Shown piece by piece: positions 43,764 to 52,466 of a stretch of DNA of 54,498 bases (positions within the stretch are counted from its first letter, which is position 1; each line of letters opens with the position of its first letter). Source of the DNA: an uncultured Eubacteriales bacterium (GTDB taxonomy: Bacteria; Bacillota; Clostridia; Christensenellales; CAG-138); the NCBI GenBank assembly GCA_900542615.1, contig UQOG01000004.1, positions 1 to 54,498 of the forward strand, given 5' to 3'. A program made the position numbers and the translations under genes. The notes under the pieces are model-generated. The model was not told where the DNA came from, made no database searches, and saw only the letters and a program-made list of their open reading frames with translations.

Positions 43764-45434
43764 TCAATTATAGTTATCCGTTAAGTCGTTTTCAAATAGC
43801 ACCGTGCAGCCCGGCTGTTGGTACAGGGGCAGCTTTTCCGTGGCCTGGGCCAGGGATTCCACCTCCACCAGCCGCTCCGCCGGGAAGCCGCCCTCCAGCA
43901 GCCCCGCCTTGATGGCCGGGGCGTTGGGCCCCACCAGGATGGCCACGTCCACGCAAGACGCCATGTGCAACCCAAAGGCCTGGTTCAAGGCCGCCTGCTC
44001 TTCCCCCAGCTCCACCATGCCGGGGGTGATGATGATCCGCCGGCCCGGGAAGGACTTCAATACCTCCAGCGCTTCGCCGGAGCCCACCGGGTTGGCGTTA
44101 AAGGCATCGTCTATCACGGTGATGGGGCCGGGCAAGAGCTGCAAGCGGTGCTCCACCGGCTCCAGCTTGCCGATGCCGGCGGCGATCTGCTCTTGGCGCA
44201 GGCCCAGCTTATAGGCCAGGGCGGCGGCCCCTGCGATGTTGAGGATGTTATGCCGGCCCAGGAGCCGGGTGGCGCAGGGGATCCGGGCCCCGTCCTGGCA
44301 GACCAGGGTGAACCGGCTACCCTCCGGGCCTACGGTGATATCCTCCGCCCGCATATACAGGTCCTCGCCCTGGGCGCCAAAGAGATATTTTTCCTGCAAG
44401 GGGCTGCTTTCATAAAGCTGGCGGCACAGGGGATCGTCCCCGTTGAGAAAGACGCAGCCCTGGCTGCCGACCCCTGTCAACAGTTCCCCCTTGGTGCGCA
44501 TTACGTTTTCCAGGGAGCCAAAGGTTTCCAAATGTTGCTTACCAATGGCGGTGATGATGCCGTATTGGGGCATAACCAGGCGGCACAGCTGGGCCACGTC
44601 GCCCTTGTAACGCGCCCCCATCTCCCCGATAAACACCTGGTGCTCCGGCGTGAGTTTTTCCCGTATGGTGCGGGTCACCCCCATGGGGGTGTTGAAGCTG
44701 CCGGGGGTATACAGGGTCTTATACGCTTCCCCCAGGATGGTTCCCAGGGCGTACTTGGTGGAGGTCTTTCCAAAGCTGCCCGTGATGCCGATGCGGATCA
44801 GCGCCGGGTTGGCGCGCAGGCGCTTCCTGGCGTCCCTCATATACCAGCCCTGCACCAGTTTTTCCACCGGCCAAGTAATCACATGGGCCAGGCATACCAC
44901 AAGGGGCAGCAACAGGCCGGGTATGAACCGGATCAGCTCCGGCCAGAAGCCATAGTCCCACCAGCCGCCCCAAGGCTGTAGCCCTTGATACAGCAGCTGC
45001 AAATAGGACGCCTGCAACAGCAGCCGCGCCACCGGCCCCAACAGGGCAAGCAGGAACACGGGGACCAGCAGGCGCTTGACCCTGGCGGTATAGCGCAGGG
45101 GTTTTTTGGCCTTTTTTTGATTTTTTAGGGCCATGATCCCAAAGGCCAGCATCATGCCGGTAAAGATCACGTCTCCGCCCCGCCATACCAGGGCCCCTAA
45201 CGTGCCGGGGAACAGCTGGCCTGCAATGCGCAAAAGAACGCCCGCTATGCCGGCGAAAAAGGGGCCGGCCCACTGGCCCAGGTGCTTGCGCACCCATTTT
45301 AGATACATGGGCCCCTGGTAGCTTTCCAGCTGCAACATATGTATGAAGGGGATAGCTGCCAGGGTGACGGCTATCCCATCCACCAACACATACGCCCAAA
45401 AGGCGATTTGGATCAGGAGTTCATTGGCTTCCAT
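43764..45434 (-). CDS. Membrane-anchored Mur ligase (MurF-like)
   Basis: A 556-residue protein. Residues 1-200 hold about five hydrophobic segments (near 7-30, 55-75, 80-102, 118-150, 165-190), with Trp-rich WGGWWDYGFW between the last two. The Mur ligase part starts near 210 with the P-loop GITGSFGKTSTK, then GEMGARYKGD, AIGKQHLETFGS and NGDDPL, HRLQLL and DDAFNANPVG. The usual MurF N-terminal substrate-binding domain is absent. The ligase motifs place it with MurF, which adds D-Ala-D-Ala to UDP-MurNAc-tripeptide. Ddl encoded next to it fits. The membrane anchor suggests it works at a lipid-linked or wall-synthesis site. Confidence 0.85.
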   Translation of the reverse strand: MEANELLIQIAFWAYVLVDGIAVTLAAIPFIHMLQLESYQGPMYLKWVRKHLGQWAGPFFAGIAGVLLRIAGQLFPGTLGALVWRGGDVIFTGMMLAFGIMALKNQKKAKKPLRYTARVKRLLVPVFLLALLGPVARLLLQASYLQLLYQGLQPWGGWWDYGFWPELIRFIPGLLLPLVVCLAHVITWPVEKLVQGWYMRDARKRLRANPALIRIGITGSFGKTSTKYALGTILGEAYKTLYTPGSFNTPMGVTRTIREKLTPEHQVFIGEMGARYKGDVAQLCRLVMPQYGIITAIGKQHLETFGSLENVMRTKGELLTGVGSQGCVFLNGDDPLCRQLYESSPLQEKYLFGAQGEDLYMRAEDITVGPEGSRFTLVCQDGARIPCATRLLGRHNILNIAGAAALAYKLGLRQEQIAAGIGKLEPVEHRLQLLPGPITVIDDAFNANPVGSGEALEVLKSFPGRRIIITPGMVELGEEQAALNQAFGLHMASCVDVAILVGPNAPAIKAGLLEGGFPAERLVEVESLAQATEKLPLYQQPGCTVLFENDLTDNYN

Positions 45435-45437
45435 ACA

Positions 45438-46202
45438 TCAAACCTCATTTTGATACAGGATCTGCAGAATGGAGCAAAAGCGGGAATAGTCCTCCGCATA
45501 GGAAAAATGCCCCACCCCGGGAATAACGGCAAGCCCGGCGTTCTGCATTTCCCGCTCCATCATCTTCCCCATCCACAGGGGGGTAGCCGTGTCCGTTTCC
45601 CCCCAGATCAAAAGGGTCTCGTTGGGGATCTTGGACAGCAGGGCGGTCTGATCGTAGTTGACGGTTTTTATGTAGGTGATCCGCATATCCCCCTGCAATT
45701 GCTGATATTCCGTGGAGCCGGCCGTTTTCTGCCGCTCCTGCAGGCGAAAGAGCCGGTTCAAAGCCGGAGACTTGGCCAGGATCTTCCCCAGCTTATAGGT
45801 ATAGACCCGCCAATAATATTTGGGCCCCCGTCTGGGTTTTATGCCCGCCGCGTCCACCAGGATCAGCCGGTGAAATAGTTCCGGCGTTTCGCTGGCCAGC
45901 TGAATGGTCACCCGCCCCCCAAAGGAATGGGCCACCACATCGCACCCGCCAATGCCGATGGCTTCCATAAAGGCCCGGGTACAGGCGGCATACTCCGGAA
46001 CCCCCCAGGGCCCCGGTGGCTCCGGGCTCTCACCGAAGCCGGGGAAATCCAGGCTTACCGCTTCCATGCCCAGCCTGACCAGGCAATTGGCGATAGGGGC
46101 CATGGTTTGGATATTGGCGCCCCAGCCGTGGAGCAGCAGCACCGGCCTGCCCGAGCCCTGGCGCTGATAATGGAGTTGGACGCCGTTTATCTCGATCGTC
46201 AA
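45438..46202 (-). CDS. Alpha/beta hydrolase
   Basis: A 254-residue alpha/beta-hydrolase-fold enzyme. It has the oxyanion LLLHGWGANIQT, the nucleophile elbow VVAHSFGGRV (Ser), an Asp in LLIWGETDTATPL and the catalytic His in IPGVGHFSYAED. No signal peptide is visible, so it is cytoplasmic. It is tightly packed: 3 bp after the GlmU-like gene and 3 bp before the Mur ligase. The substrate is unknown; the operon suggests a wall or lipid precursor, or an esterified intermediate. Confidence 0.88.
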   Translation of the reverse strand: MTIEINGVQLHYQRQGSGRPVLLLHGWGANIQTMAPIANCLVRLGMEAVSLDFPGFGESPEPPGPWGVPEYAACTRAFMEAIGIGGCDVVAHSFGGRVTIQLASETPELFHRLILVDAAGIKPRRGPKYYWRVYTYKLGKILAKSPALNRLFRLQERQKTAGSTEYQQLQGDMRITYIKTVNYDQTALLSKIPNETLLIWGETDTATPLWMGKMMEREMQNAGLAVIPGVGHFSYAEDYSRFCSILQILYQNEV

Positions 46203-46205
46203 GGG

Positions 46206-47471
46206 TTACCTCTTATCGTCCTTTTTGGGGGCCTGCCAGCCTTCCTTATTGACCTGCCTGGCCCGGGCGATGCCAAGCTGCCCCTCCGGAATATCCATGG
46301 TGATGGTGGAGCCGGCGGCGGTATAGGTATGATCCCCCAGGGTGACCGGCGCCACCAGGGAGGTATTGCAGCCCAAGAACACGTCGTTCCCGATTACCGT
46401 GCGGAACTTCCGGGCCCCGTCATAATTGGCAAAGGCGGTGCCGCAGCCCACGTTGATCCGCTTGCCGATATCCGCGTCCCCCACATAGGTGAGATGGGCC
46501 ACCTTGCCCCCATCCCCCAGGGTGGAGTTTTTGATCTCTACGAAATTGCCCACCTTGCAGCCCTTGCCAAGGTGCGCGTTGGGGCGCAGCCGCACATAGG
46601 GCCCGATGCTGGTGCCGTCCTCCACCGCCGCCTCCTGGGCCACCACGGCCGCCAGGGAACAGCCGTCCCCCACGACGGTATCCAATAGCCGGCACCCGTT
46701 ATACAGGGTGCAATCCCGGCCGATTCGGGTGTCCCCCTGCAAGAAAACGCCGGGGTAAATCACCGTATCCTCCCCGATGGTCACCTCCGCGTCGATGTAC
46801 GCCTGGTTGGGGTCCAGGAAGGTAACGCCGTTTTTCATATGATGGGCATTGATGGCCTGCTGCCTTAGGTAGGTACAATCCCAAAGGCTTTCCCGGTCAT
46901 ATACCGCGGCGCATTCCACGGCGGGGGCATATACGTCCACCACCCGCTCCCCTTCCATGCGCAGGGCCCGGATGAAATGCTTGGCTTCCACGTCGTGGGG
47001 CAGATCCCGCTCCAAAAAGCGGCGCAGGTGATTGATCTCAAAACAGAAGGCCGCGCAGGGGCGGGTCTCCTCATCCTCTTCGCAATAGACCAGGCGGGAT
47101 GCCGCAACACCCTGGGCCGCATCGGTCAACATGCGGATGGTCTCCGGCTGGAGCATGGGCAGATTGCCATGCACCACCAGCACATAGCCCTCGGGCTGGG
47201 TGATCAGAGGCATGGAGAACAGGATGCCCTCCGCCATGGAATCCGCATGTTCCTGGGTAACATAGCGGGCCTTATCCCCGATATGCGCCCGCACCCGCTC
47301 CGCGTCAAAGCCGACGGATAGGATGGGTTTTTCCTGAATATAATTCTCGCAGGCCGCAAGGACCCATTTTACCATGCTCCTGCCGCAGATCTCATGGAGG
47401 ACCTTTTGCTTCCTGGAATGCATCCGCTTTCCTTCGCCTGCTGCAAGAATGATTGCCGTGATCGCTTTCAT
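46206..47471 (-). CDS. GlmU-like protein with a degenerate uridylyltransferase domain
   Basis: A 421-residue protein, shorter than GlmU (about 455). The N-terminal loop AAGEGKRMHS...KVLH is kept. However, the QxxQLGT uridine site reads QEHADSM, the metal Asp of YGDVPL is Asn (HGNLP, N103), and the IVE-KD and E-NTG blocks are absent. The C-terminal left-handed beta-helix acetyltransferase is intact: RLRPNAHLGK, NFVEIKNS, HLTYVGDADIG with the catalytic His, ANYDGARKF, and APVTLG. I infer that acetyl transfer is retained but UDP-GlcNAc pyrophosphorylase activity is lost or changed. It is the first gene of the five-gene operon. Confidence 0.82.
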   Translation of the reverse strand: MKAITAIILAAGEGKRMHSRKQKVLHEICGRSMVKWVLAACENYIQEKPILSVGFDAERVRAHIGDKARYVTQEHADSMAEGILFSMPLITQPEGYVLVVHGNLPMLQPETIRMLTDAAQGVAASRLVYCEEDEETRPCAAFCFEINHLRRFLERDLPHDVEAKHFIRALRMEGERVVDVYAPAVECAAVYDRESLWDCTYLRQQAINAHHMKNGVTFLDPNQAYIDAEVTIGEDTVIYPGVFLQGDTRIGRDCTLYNGCRLLDTVVGDGCSLAAVVAQEAAVEDGTSIGPYVRLRPNAHLGKGCKVGNFVEIKNSTLGDGGKVAHLTYVGDADIGKRINVGCGTAFANYDGARKFRTVIGNDVFLGCNTSLVAPVTLGDHTYTAAGSTITMDIPEGQLGIARARQVNKEGWQAPKKDDKR

Positions 47472-47600
47472 GCTTATCCCTCAAAATTCATTGCACATAT
47501 AAAAGGTCATAACCGCTGCTATTATTTTATGAGCGGACAACGGGCCCTGTCAAGAGAACGGGGGCTTGCATACAAGTATATTTGATCCGCGCACCTCCCC

Positions 47601-48779
47601 TCACAGCACGCCGCAATAATCGATATCCACATCGATGACGCATACATAGGTGGGGTCCATCTCTTTGGCCTGCTCCCGGATGGCGGATTTGTATCTGCCG
47701 ATCTGCCCCGCGTCCGTGCCGGCGGGCACCACGATATCGAAGATGAGGTTGGTCTGGTGCTCCCCCCGCACCATGCGGAAATCATGGAACCGGAGCCGGG
47801 GGTCCGTCTCCCGGATGATGGCGTCCAGCTTGGCCCGCACGGCGGCGGTCAGCGCATCGTCGGTCTCCACCGGGTCCAGGTGGATGGTCAACAGCATTCC
47901 CAGCTTCTCCCCCACCTCCCGTTCCGCCCGGTCGATGGTCTCGTGAATGGCCACGATGTCCGAATCCGCCCGCACCTCCGCGTGGGCGCTGGCGATGATC
48001 CGCCCCGGGCCGTAGTTGTGCACCATGATGTCGTGCAGCCCGTCGATCCCCTCGTAGGATAGGAGGCTTTCGCTCAGGGCATGGATCAGCTCCGGGGTGG
48101 GGGCCTCCCCCATCAGGGGGCTGATGGTATCCCGCAGGATGCCGATGCCGCTATAGAGCACGAATCCGGCTACCAGCACGCCCACATAGCCGTCCAGGTT
48201 GACGTTAATAAAATATGAAGCCATGGCGGATAACAGAATCGCGCCGGTGCTGATCACATCGCACATGCTGTCCGCGGTGGCCGCGCTCATGGCGGTGGAG
48301 GAAATGGCCTTGCCAATGCTGGCTGTAAACCGGCCCAGCCATAGTTTCACCAGGATGGAAAGCGCCAGGACCCCCATGGTGGTCAGGTTGAAGGCCACAG
48401 GCTCCGGCGCGATGATCTTCAGCACGGATTCCTTGCCCAGCTCAAACCCCACCAGCAGGATCAGGAAGGAGATCACCAGGGCCGCAATGTATTCGATCCT
48501 GGCGTGGCCGAAGGGGTGCTCCTTATCCGCGGGCTTACCCGCCATGCGAAACCCGATCAGGGTCACCAGGTTGCTGCCCACGTCCGACAGGTTATTGACA
48601 GCGTCCGCCTGGATGGCGATGGACCCGGACAGGGCGCCGATGAGCAGCTTTGCCCCGCCCAGAAAGATGTTGCAGCATACCCCTACAACGCCCGCCAGGC
48701 GGCCGTAAGCTTCCCGCACCCGGTCGTTCTGGGTATTCTGCGGGTCTTTGATAAACAGCCGGATCAGTAATTTTGTCAT
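47601..48779 (-). CDS. Cation diffusion facilitator, probably Mn2+ exporter
   Basis: A 392-residue CDF transporter with about six membrane helices and a cytoplasmic C-terminal metallochaperone-like domain (from about residue 210). Family marks are ADAVNNLSDVGSN and HPFGHARIEY. The site in helix 2 is N-x3-D and in helix 5 is D-x3-D (DSMCD). Zinc CDFs have H-x3-D at these places; the N/D arrangement is that of the Mn-CDF subgroup. A role in manganese export is therefore likely. It is monocistronic. Confidence 0.88.
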   Translation of the reverse strand: MTKLLIRLFIKDPQNTQNDRVREAYGRLAGVVGVCCNIFLGGAKLLIGALSGSIAIQADAVNNLSDVGSNLVTLIGFRMAGKPADKEHPFGHARIEYIAALVISFLILLVGFELGKESVLKIIAPEPVAFNLTTMGVLALSILVKLWLGRFTASIGKAISSTAMSAATADSMCDVISTGAILLSAMASYFINVNLDGYVGVLVAGFVLYSGIGILRDTISPLMGEAPTPELIHALSESLLSYEGIDGLHDIMVHNYGPGRIIASAHAEVRADSDIVAIHETIDRAEREVGEKLGMLLTIHLDPVETDDALTAAVRAKLDAIIRETDPRLRFHDFRMVRGEHQTNLIFDIVVPAGTDAGQIGRYKSAIREQAKEMDPTYVCVIDVDIDYCGVL

Positions 48780-48998
48780 ATTCCCTCGCTCCTGTGGCTA
48801 TAAACTAAGCCCTGACTAAAGGGTAAAGCCGTACGTTTTTTGTTCCAAGACGCCACAAAAGGCCGTATGCAACCCTACCGTGCTTTTTCCCAAGCCGGCC
48901 CGGTTGAATACGGTCTTTCTGCATCCAAAGGGACGCGTCCCCATGGCGGATACCGCGTCCCCTGATTTTACCGCATTTATGCCCTTACCGCAACCTAT

Positions 48999-49262
48999 TT
49001 ATAAAAGATACTGCAACAGGAACAGGACGATCACCCCCGGCACGCCGAACACGCCGGCCACCAGGGAAGAAAAGGGCGTAATGGGCAAGGCCAGCCCAAA
49101 CAAGCCCCCAAAGAAATTCACCAGCAGCAGCAGCAGCGCCCCAACGACCGCATTGAGGAGCAGCCGCCATAAAATCCGGAGGGGGACCGCCAGGAGCTTG
49201 CATACCAGCCACAGGAGCAGCAACCCCACCCCAAATGCAGCCAACAAAAGCAACGTTTCCAT
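48999..49262 (-). CDS. bofA: Pro-sigma-K processing inhibitor BofA
   Basis: An 87-residue, very hydrophobic membrane protein with two helices (about 3-28 and 35-60). The BofA signature LLLNAVVGALLLLLVNFFGG and the C-terminal LPITPFSSLVAGVFGVPGVI are present. In Bacillus it inhibits the SpoIVFB protease that cleaves pro-sigma-K at the forespore membrane. It follows yaaL, as in Bacillus (recR-yaaL-bofA), but recR is not here. Confidence 0.92.
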   Translation of the reverse strand: METLLLLAAFGVGLLLLWLVCKLLAVPLRILWRLLLNAVVGALLLLLVNFFGGLFGLALPITPFSSLVAGVFGVPGVIVLFLLQYLL

Positions 49263-49304
49263 ACGGTTCCCCTCCTGTTCCCGGCCATGGTGCCCTGGCC
49301 GGTT

Positions 49305-49517
49305 TTATTCTGCGGCGGCCGCCTCCTGGCTATAGCGGCGCAATAGCAAAACGTATTTGCGCCGGGCCGCCTCCATTTCGTAGATGGCAAAGTCCATCAG
49401 GTCCGTTTCCTGCACGCTTTGGAAATAGCGTTCCGCCTCTTTCCATTGGGCCAGGGCCAGTTCGATATCCCGTTTCCGGTCCTCCTGCGCCGCGTCGGCA
49501 TGGTTCCAGAATGCCAT
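49305..49517 (-). CDS. yaaL: YaaL/DUF2508 family protein
   Basis: A 70-residue, highly charged helical protein matching the DUF2508 family. It has a region DIELALAQWKEAERYFQ and DFAIYEMEAARRKYV. GGAGG is 8 bp before the ATG at 49517; another ATG five codons upstream overlaps the ribosome binding site. Function is unknown. It stands directly upstream of bofA. Confidence 0.85.
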   Translation of the reverse strand: MAFWNHADAAQEDRKRDIELALAQWKEAERYFQSVQETDLMDFAIYEMEAARRKYVLLLRRYSQEAAAAE

Positions 49518-49605
49518 ATGATCCACCTCCATAAATATGGGATTTGCATCCTATATGGAAGTATCTCCCGGGCGCTTGGTTTTTATAACCGGAACCTGGG
49601 CAGGC

Positions 49606-50148
49606 TTAAATGAAGCCGCCTTTTCTGAGCAGCTTGACCGTGCCGTATACCGCCGCCGTATACACGGGGATCATGATGGCCTGGTTCAGCAGCCGCACGT
49701 ACACGATCTGATAGGGCAGGCCATACAAGGTCATAAGCAGCAGGGTGTTGCACACTACGGAACAGAACAACTGCCCTGAGGCGATGGACAAAAGCAACCG
49801 CTTCCAGGTGATCGCCTGGCCTTTTTGGAAAAACAGGCCGGGAATCACCCCAAACAGGGCCCCGATCAAGGTGAACCAAGGGATCCACGGCCCTTTGGGA
49901 AACAGCAGGGCGGGCAGCAGATCCACGATCATTCCCACGATGCCCCCATAGGCCGGGCCGTAGAGCACGGCGGCCAGGATCACCGGCAGCACGGTAATGC
50001 CGATCTTCAAGGAATAGCCGGCGGCGGAGACCGCAGGCAGCGGAATAGACAGAATCCCCAGCACCGTTCCCAAGGCCGCCAAGAGGGCGCAAATGGTCAG
50101 CTGCCGGGTCAAAGGATGTACGTTGGCTTGTTTTACATTTTGTTCCAT
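49606..50148 (-). CDS. folT: Folate ECF transporter substrate-binding subunit
   Basis: A 180-residue membrane protein of the ECF S-component family with about five to six helices. Folate-type marks are LPVILAAVLYGPAYGGIVGMIVDLL and FPKGPWIPWFTLIGALFG. It captures folate and works with the shared EcfA/A'/T module, which is encoded elsewhere. The leader carries a THF-type riboswitch, which supports the folate call. GAGGAGG lies 8 bp before the ATG and can be paired by an upstream CCTCCTC. Confidence 0.88.
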   Translation of the reverse strand: MEQNVKQANVHPLTRQLTICALLAALGTVLGILSIPLPAVSAAGYSLKIGITVLPVILAAVLYGPAYGGIVGMIVDLLPALLFPKGPWIPWFTLIGALFGVIPGLFFQKGQAITWKRLLLSIASGQLFCSVVCNTLLLMTLYGLPYQIVYVRLLNQAIMIPVYTAAVYGTVKLLRKGGFI

Positions 50149-50156
50149 AAAAATAA

Positions 50157-50338
50157 CCTCCTCTTTGCAGTCCTACTACAGTACATGAGGAGGCTTGACA
50201 CCAGGGCCATCCTTATGTAGCAGCGGGATGCGGATACCGCACCGCAAGCCGATGGCCGGCTATTCGTCCGCCCGGCAACTCCCCGTCCAGGCGGCACTCG
50301 TCATGGGTCCCATGACACGCGCAATACCCTACTCTGCT
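50157..50338 (-). promoter_or_regulatory. THF riboswitch with Shine-Dalgarno sequestration upstream of folT
   Basis: On the minus strand, the aptamer (50338-50219) has P1 AGCAG/CTGCT, then GAGTAG-GGTATTGCGCG on the 5' side and GCGGTG-CGGTATCC-GCATCC on the 3' side, which match the THF riboswitch consensus. Internal hairpins (GTCATGGG/CCCATGAC; GCCGGC) fill the loop. Downstream, CCTCCTC (50187-50193) is perfectly complementary to the folT ribosome site GAGGAGG (50157-50163). I infer translational shut-off when THF binds. Confidence 0.8.
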
Positions 50339-50382
50339 TTTGCGGATTCATTCTATACCAAATCCGGCTTTCTGTAAAGCCC

Positions 50383-52344
50383 TTAGTCCTCCATTTGTCC
50401 ATTTACTTCAAAGTCGATCCAATAGGTAGCCCGTACCTTTTCCCCCATGGTCTCCTCGTCCAGATAGGTATAATACAGCCGGTTGGCCCAGCTGGAGGCG
50501 GCGATCCGGGTGCTGGCCAGGTCGCATACCGGCCGGCTTTCCCCGCTTTCCAGCACATAGGCCCACAGGGTATAGGGGTACGGGTCCTGGGGCGCCTGGG
50601 GCGCGGAGGCGTCCTCGCCCCCTTCGCCTTCCCCGCCGGAGAGGCGGTTTTCAAAATAGTAAAGGATGGATCCATCCTGGCTCCAAACAAAATCATATAC
50701 GGCAAACGCGTCGGTGATGGTTTGGGTTTGGCCGGTCTGCATATCCCGCAGCAAAAGCCCGCCCCCCGGGCCGCCGGCAATGCCCGAAGCGCCGCTGACG
50801 GCCATATACGCGTTGTTTGGCGAGAGGGCGAACGCGCCTCCTTGGCAGAAGGCTTTGCGCACGCCGCCCTCCGGCTTGATGGCATAGATGGTATCCCCCT
50901 CCATGTCGCTCTGCACGAAGTATACCTCGCCTCCGCAATAGCCGATACGGCCTTCGTTGGCGCCGTTTTTATCCACCACGGTGTGGCGTTTGGTCTCGTC
51001 CGGCACGTTGAAATCATAGGCGTGAACCTGCATTTCCCCGCTGCCGCTCACCGCGAAGAGCACGCTCCCCATGCTGTCCCAACACAGGGCGCTCACCGTA
51101 TCCCCAAAGCCGGCTCGGGTCAGCTCCGTGATCACGTCTCGGGTATCCACGTCCACCACGTATAGGTTGGTGCGCTCCGCTTCCCGCTCCAATACGGCCA
51201 GCTTCCTCCCGTCCGGGGAAAATACCGCCCGCTCCACGGTGGCAAAAGCATAATCCAGCAATCGCTTTTCCTTATTCTGGCTGTCCAGAATATACAGCTC
51301 CTCATAGCGGATGGCGTCCACGCCGATGCCTTCCGTGATCCGCTTGGAGTATAGGATCCCGCCCCCCAGCCTGCGGGGTACCGTGGAAAGAAAGAGCCCG
51401 TCCGCCAGGCAAACCTGGGCGCCGGCCACCTGGCCGTTGCGCCGCTGTACGGCTTCCGCAAAGACCGCCTGCTGCCGGGCGGTTTCATCAAAGGCAGGCA
51501 GGCCGTCCGCGCCGAGCTGCACTGCCATCCAGTCCGCCTCCACGGCCCCGGGGTTTTGCTCCAGCAGCTGCCGCTTGGCCAATTCCGCCTCGATGTCCGA
51601 GGCATACGCCTTTGAGATGAGCACCACCTGATCCAGGCCGGCGGTGTAGGTCGGAGTCATCCGTTCCGCCCCCAGCAACGTACCTTCACAATAATCCCGG
51701 AAGCCATTGCCGATCAGGTACCAGGCAGCCTCCTCTTCCGGCTCCGCCTCCGTCTCCTGGGACGCGGGTAAAAGGGTGACGGTCAGCCCGTCCCCCTGCT
51801 CCTGGACCTGAAAGGCCGCCTCCTGGGATAGCTGGAAGCACAGATACACCGATTCCGTTGCCGGGGCCTCCCCCTCCGCCTGCTCCGCAGGTTCTTCCCC
51901 CGTTGTTTCCTCCGCCGGGGCCGCATCCGCTTGGGATGCCGCCGGATTGGCCAACCCATAACGGAAATAGCCCAGCACCAGCCCAGCCTTTTCCCAATCC
52001 CGGCGCTCAAAGTCCCAATAGCTCAGCCCGTCAAAGCGGAGCATTAACCGGGCGGGCGCGGTCTCCAGCCACGCCCGGTATTGGGGTACCCCCTGGGCTG
52101 CGCCTTCGTTCGCGGTGCCGCTCATGCGGCTGCCGGTCTTAAAGGTAAAGGCCAGCTTGGTGGTCTCCCCGCTTTGCGCCACGCTTAAGGCATAAGCGTT
52201 GGCCTCCTCCACGGGCGCCCCCCCTTCCAATGGGGTCCCCGCAAGGGTATATCCCTGGTATCGATTGGTCTCCGCCTCCTTCTGGCAGGCGCATAAAAGC
52301 GCCAGGCAAAGAAGCGGCGCCAGGAGTATCCAGGCTCGTTTCAT
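50383..52344 (-). CDS. Lipoprotein of unknown function with WD40/TolB-like propeller segment
   Basis: A 653-residue lipoprotein. The signal peptide ends in LCAC with Cys20 as the lipidated residue. Residues 20-210 are acidic, with a low-complexity Glu/Ala/Thr linker near 140-165. Residues 320-600 carry repeated beta-propeller-like blades such as VFSPDGRKLAVL, LCWDSMGSVLFAV, AFALSPNNAYMAVSG and FVWSQDGSILYYF. I do not recognise the full-length family. The protein should be displayed outside the membrane. It is transcribed divergently from the zinc-ribbon/SH3 gene and shares an intergenic promoter region with it. Confidence 0.8.
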   Translation of the reverse strand: MKRAWILLAPLLCLALLCACQKEAETNRYQGYTLAGTPLEGGAPVEEANAYALSVAQSGETTKLAFTFKTGSRMSGTANEGAAQGVPQYRAWLETAPARLMLRFDGLSYWDFERRDWEKAGLVLGYFRYGLANPAASQADAAPAEETTGEEPAEQAEGEAPATESVYLCFQLSQEAAFQVQEQGDGLTVTLLPASQETEAEPEEEAAWYLIGNGFRDYCEGTLLGAERMTPTYTAGLDQVVLISKAYASDIEAELAKRQLLEQNPGAVEADWMAVQLGADGLPAFDETARQQAVFAEAVQRRNGQVAGAQVCLADGLFLSTVPRRLGGGILYSKRITEGIGVDAIRYEELYILDSQNKEKRLLDYAFATVERAVFSPDGRKLAVLEREAERTNLYVVDVDTRDVITELTRAGFGDTVSALCWDSMGSVLFAVSGSGEMQVHAYDFNVPDETKRHTVVDKNGANEGRIGYCGGEVYFVQSDMEGDTIYAIKPEGGVRKAFCQGGAFALSPNNAYMAVSGASGIAGGPGGGLLLRDMQTGQTQTITDAFAVYDFVWSQDGSILYYFENRLSGGEGEGGEDASAPQAPQDPYPYTLWAYVLESGESRPVCDLASTRIAASSWANRLYYTYLDEETMGEKVRATYWIDFEVNGQMED

Positions 52345-52393
52345 AGGCGATCCTCCATAACGTTCATTTCAGGGCTTTTGGGTTCTTCGTTTT

Positions 52394-52402
52394 TTGATTA
52401 TA
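52394..52402 (-). promoter_or_regulatory. Extended -10 promoter for the lipoprotein gene
   Basis: On the minus strand, TGG-TATAAT with the hexamer at 52397-52402, about 55 bp upstream of the lipoprotein start. No clear -35 element. Confidence 0.55.
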
Positions 52403-52466
52403 CCATAGAAACCCTGTATAGGCGTTAAATTTATAGAATGTTTATAATTTGTTGGATGGAAGGCCT

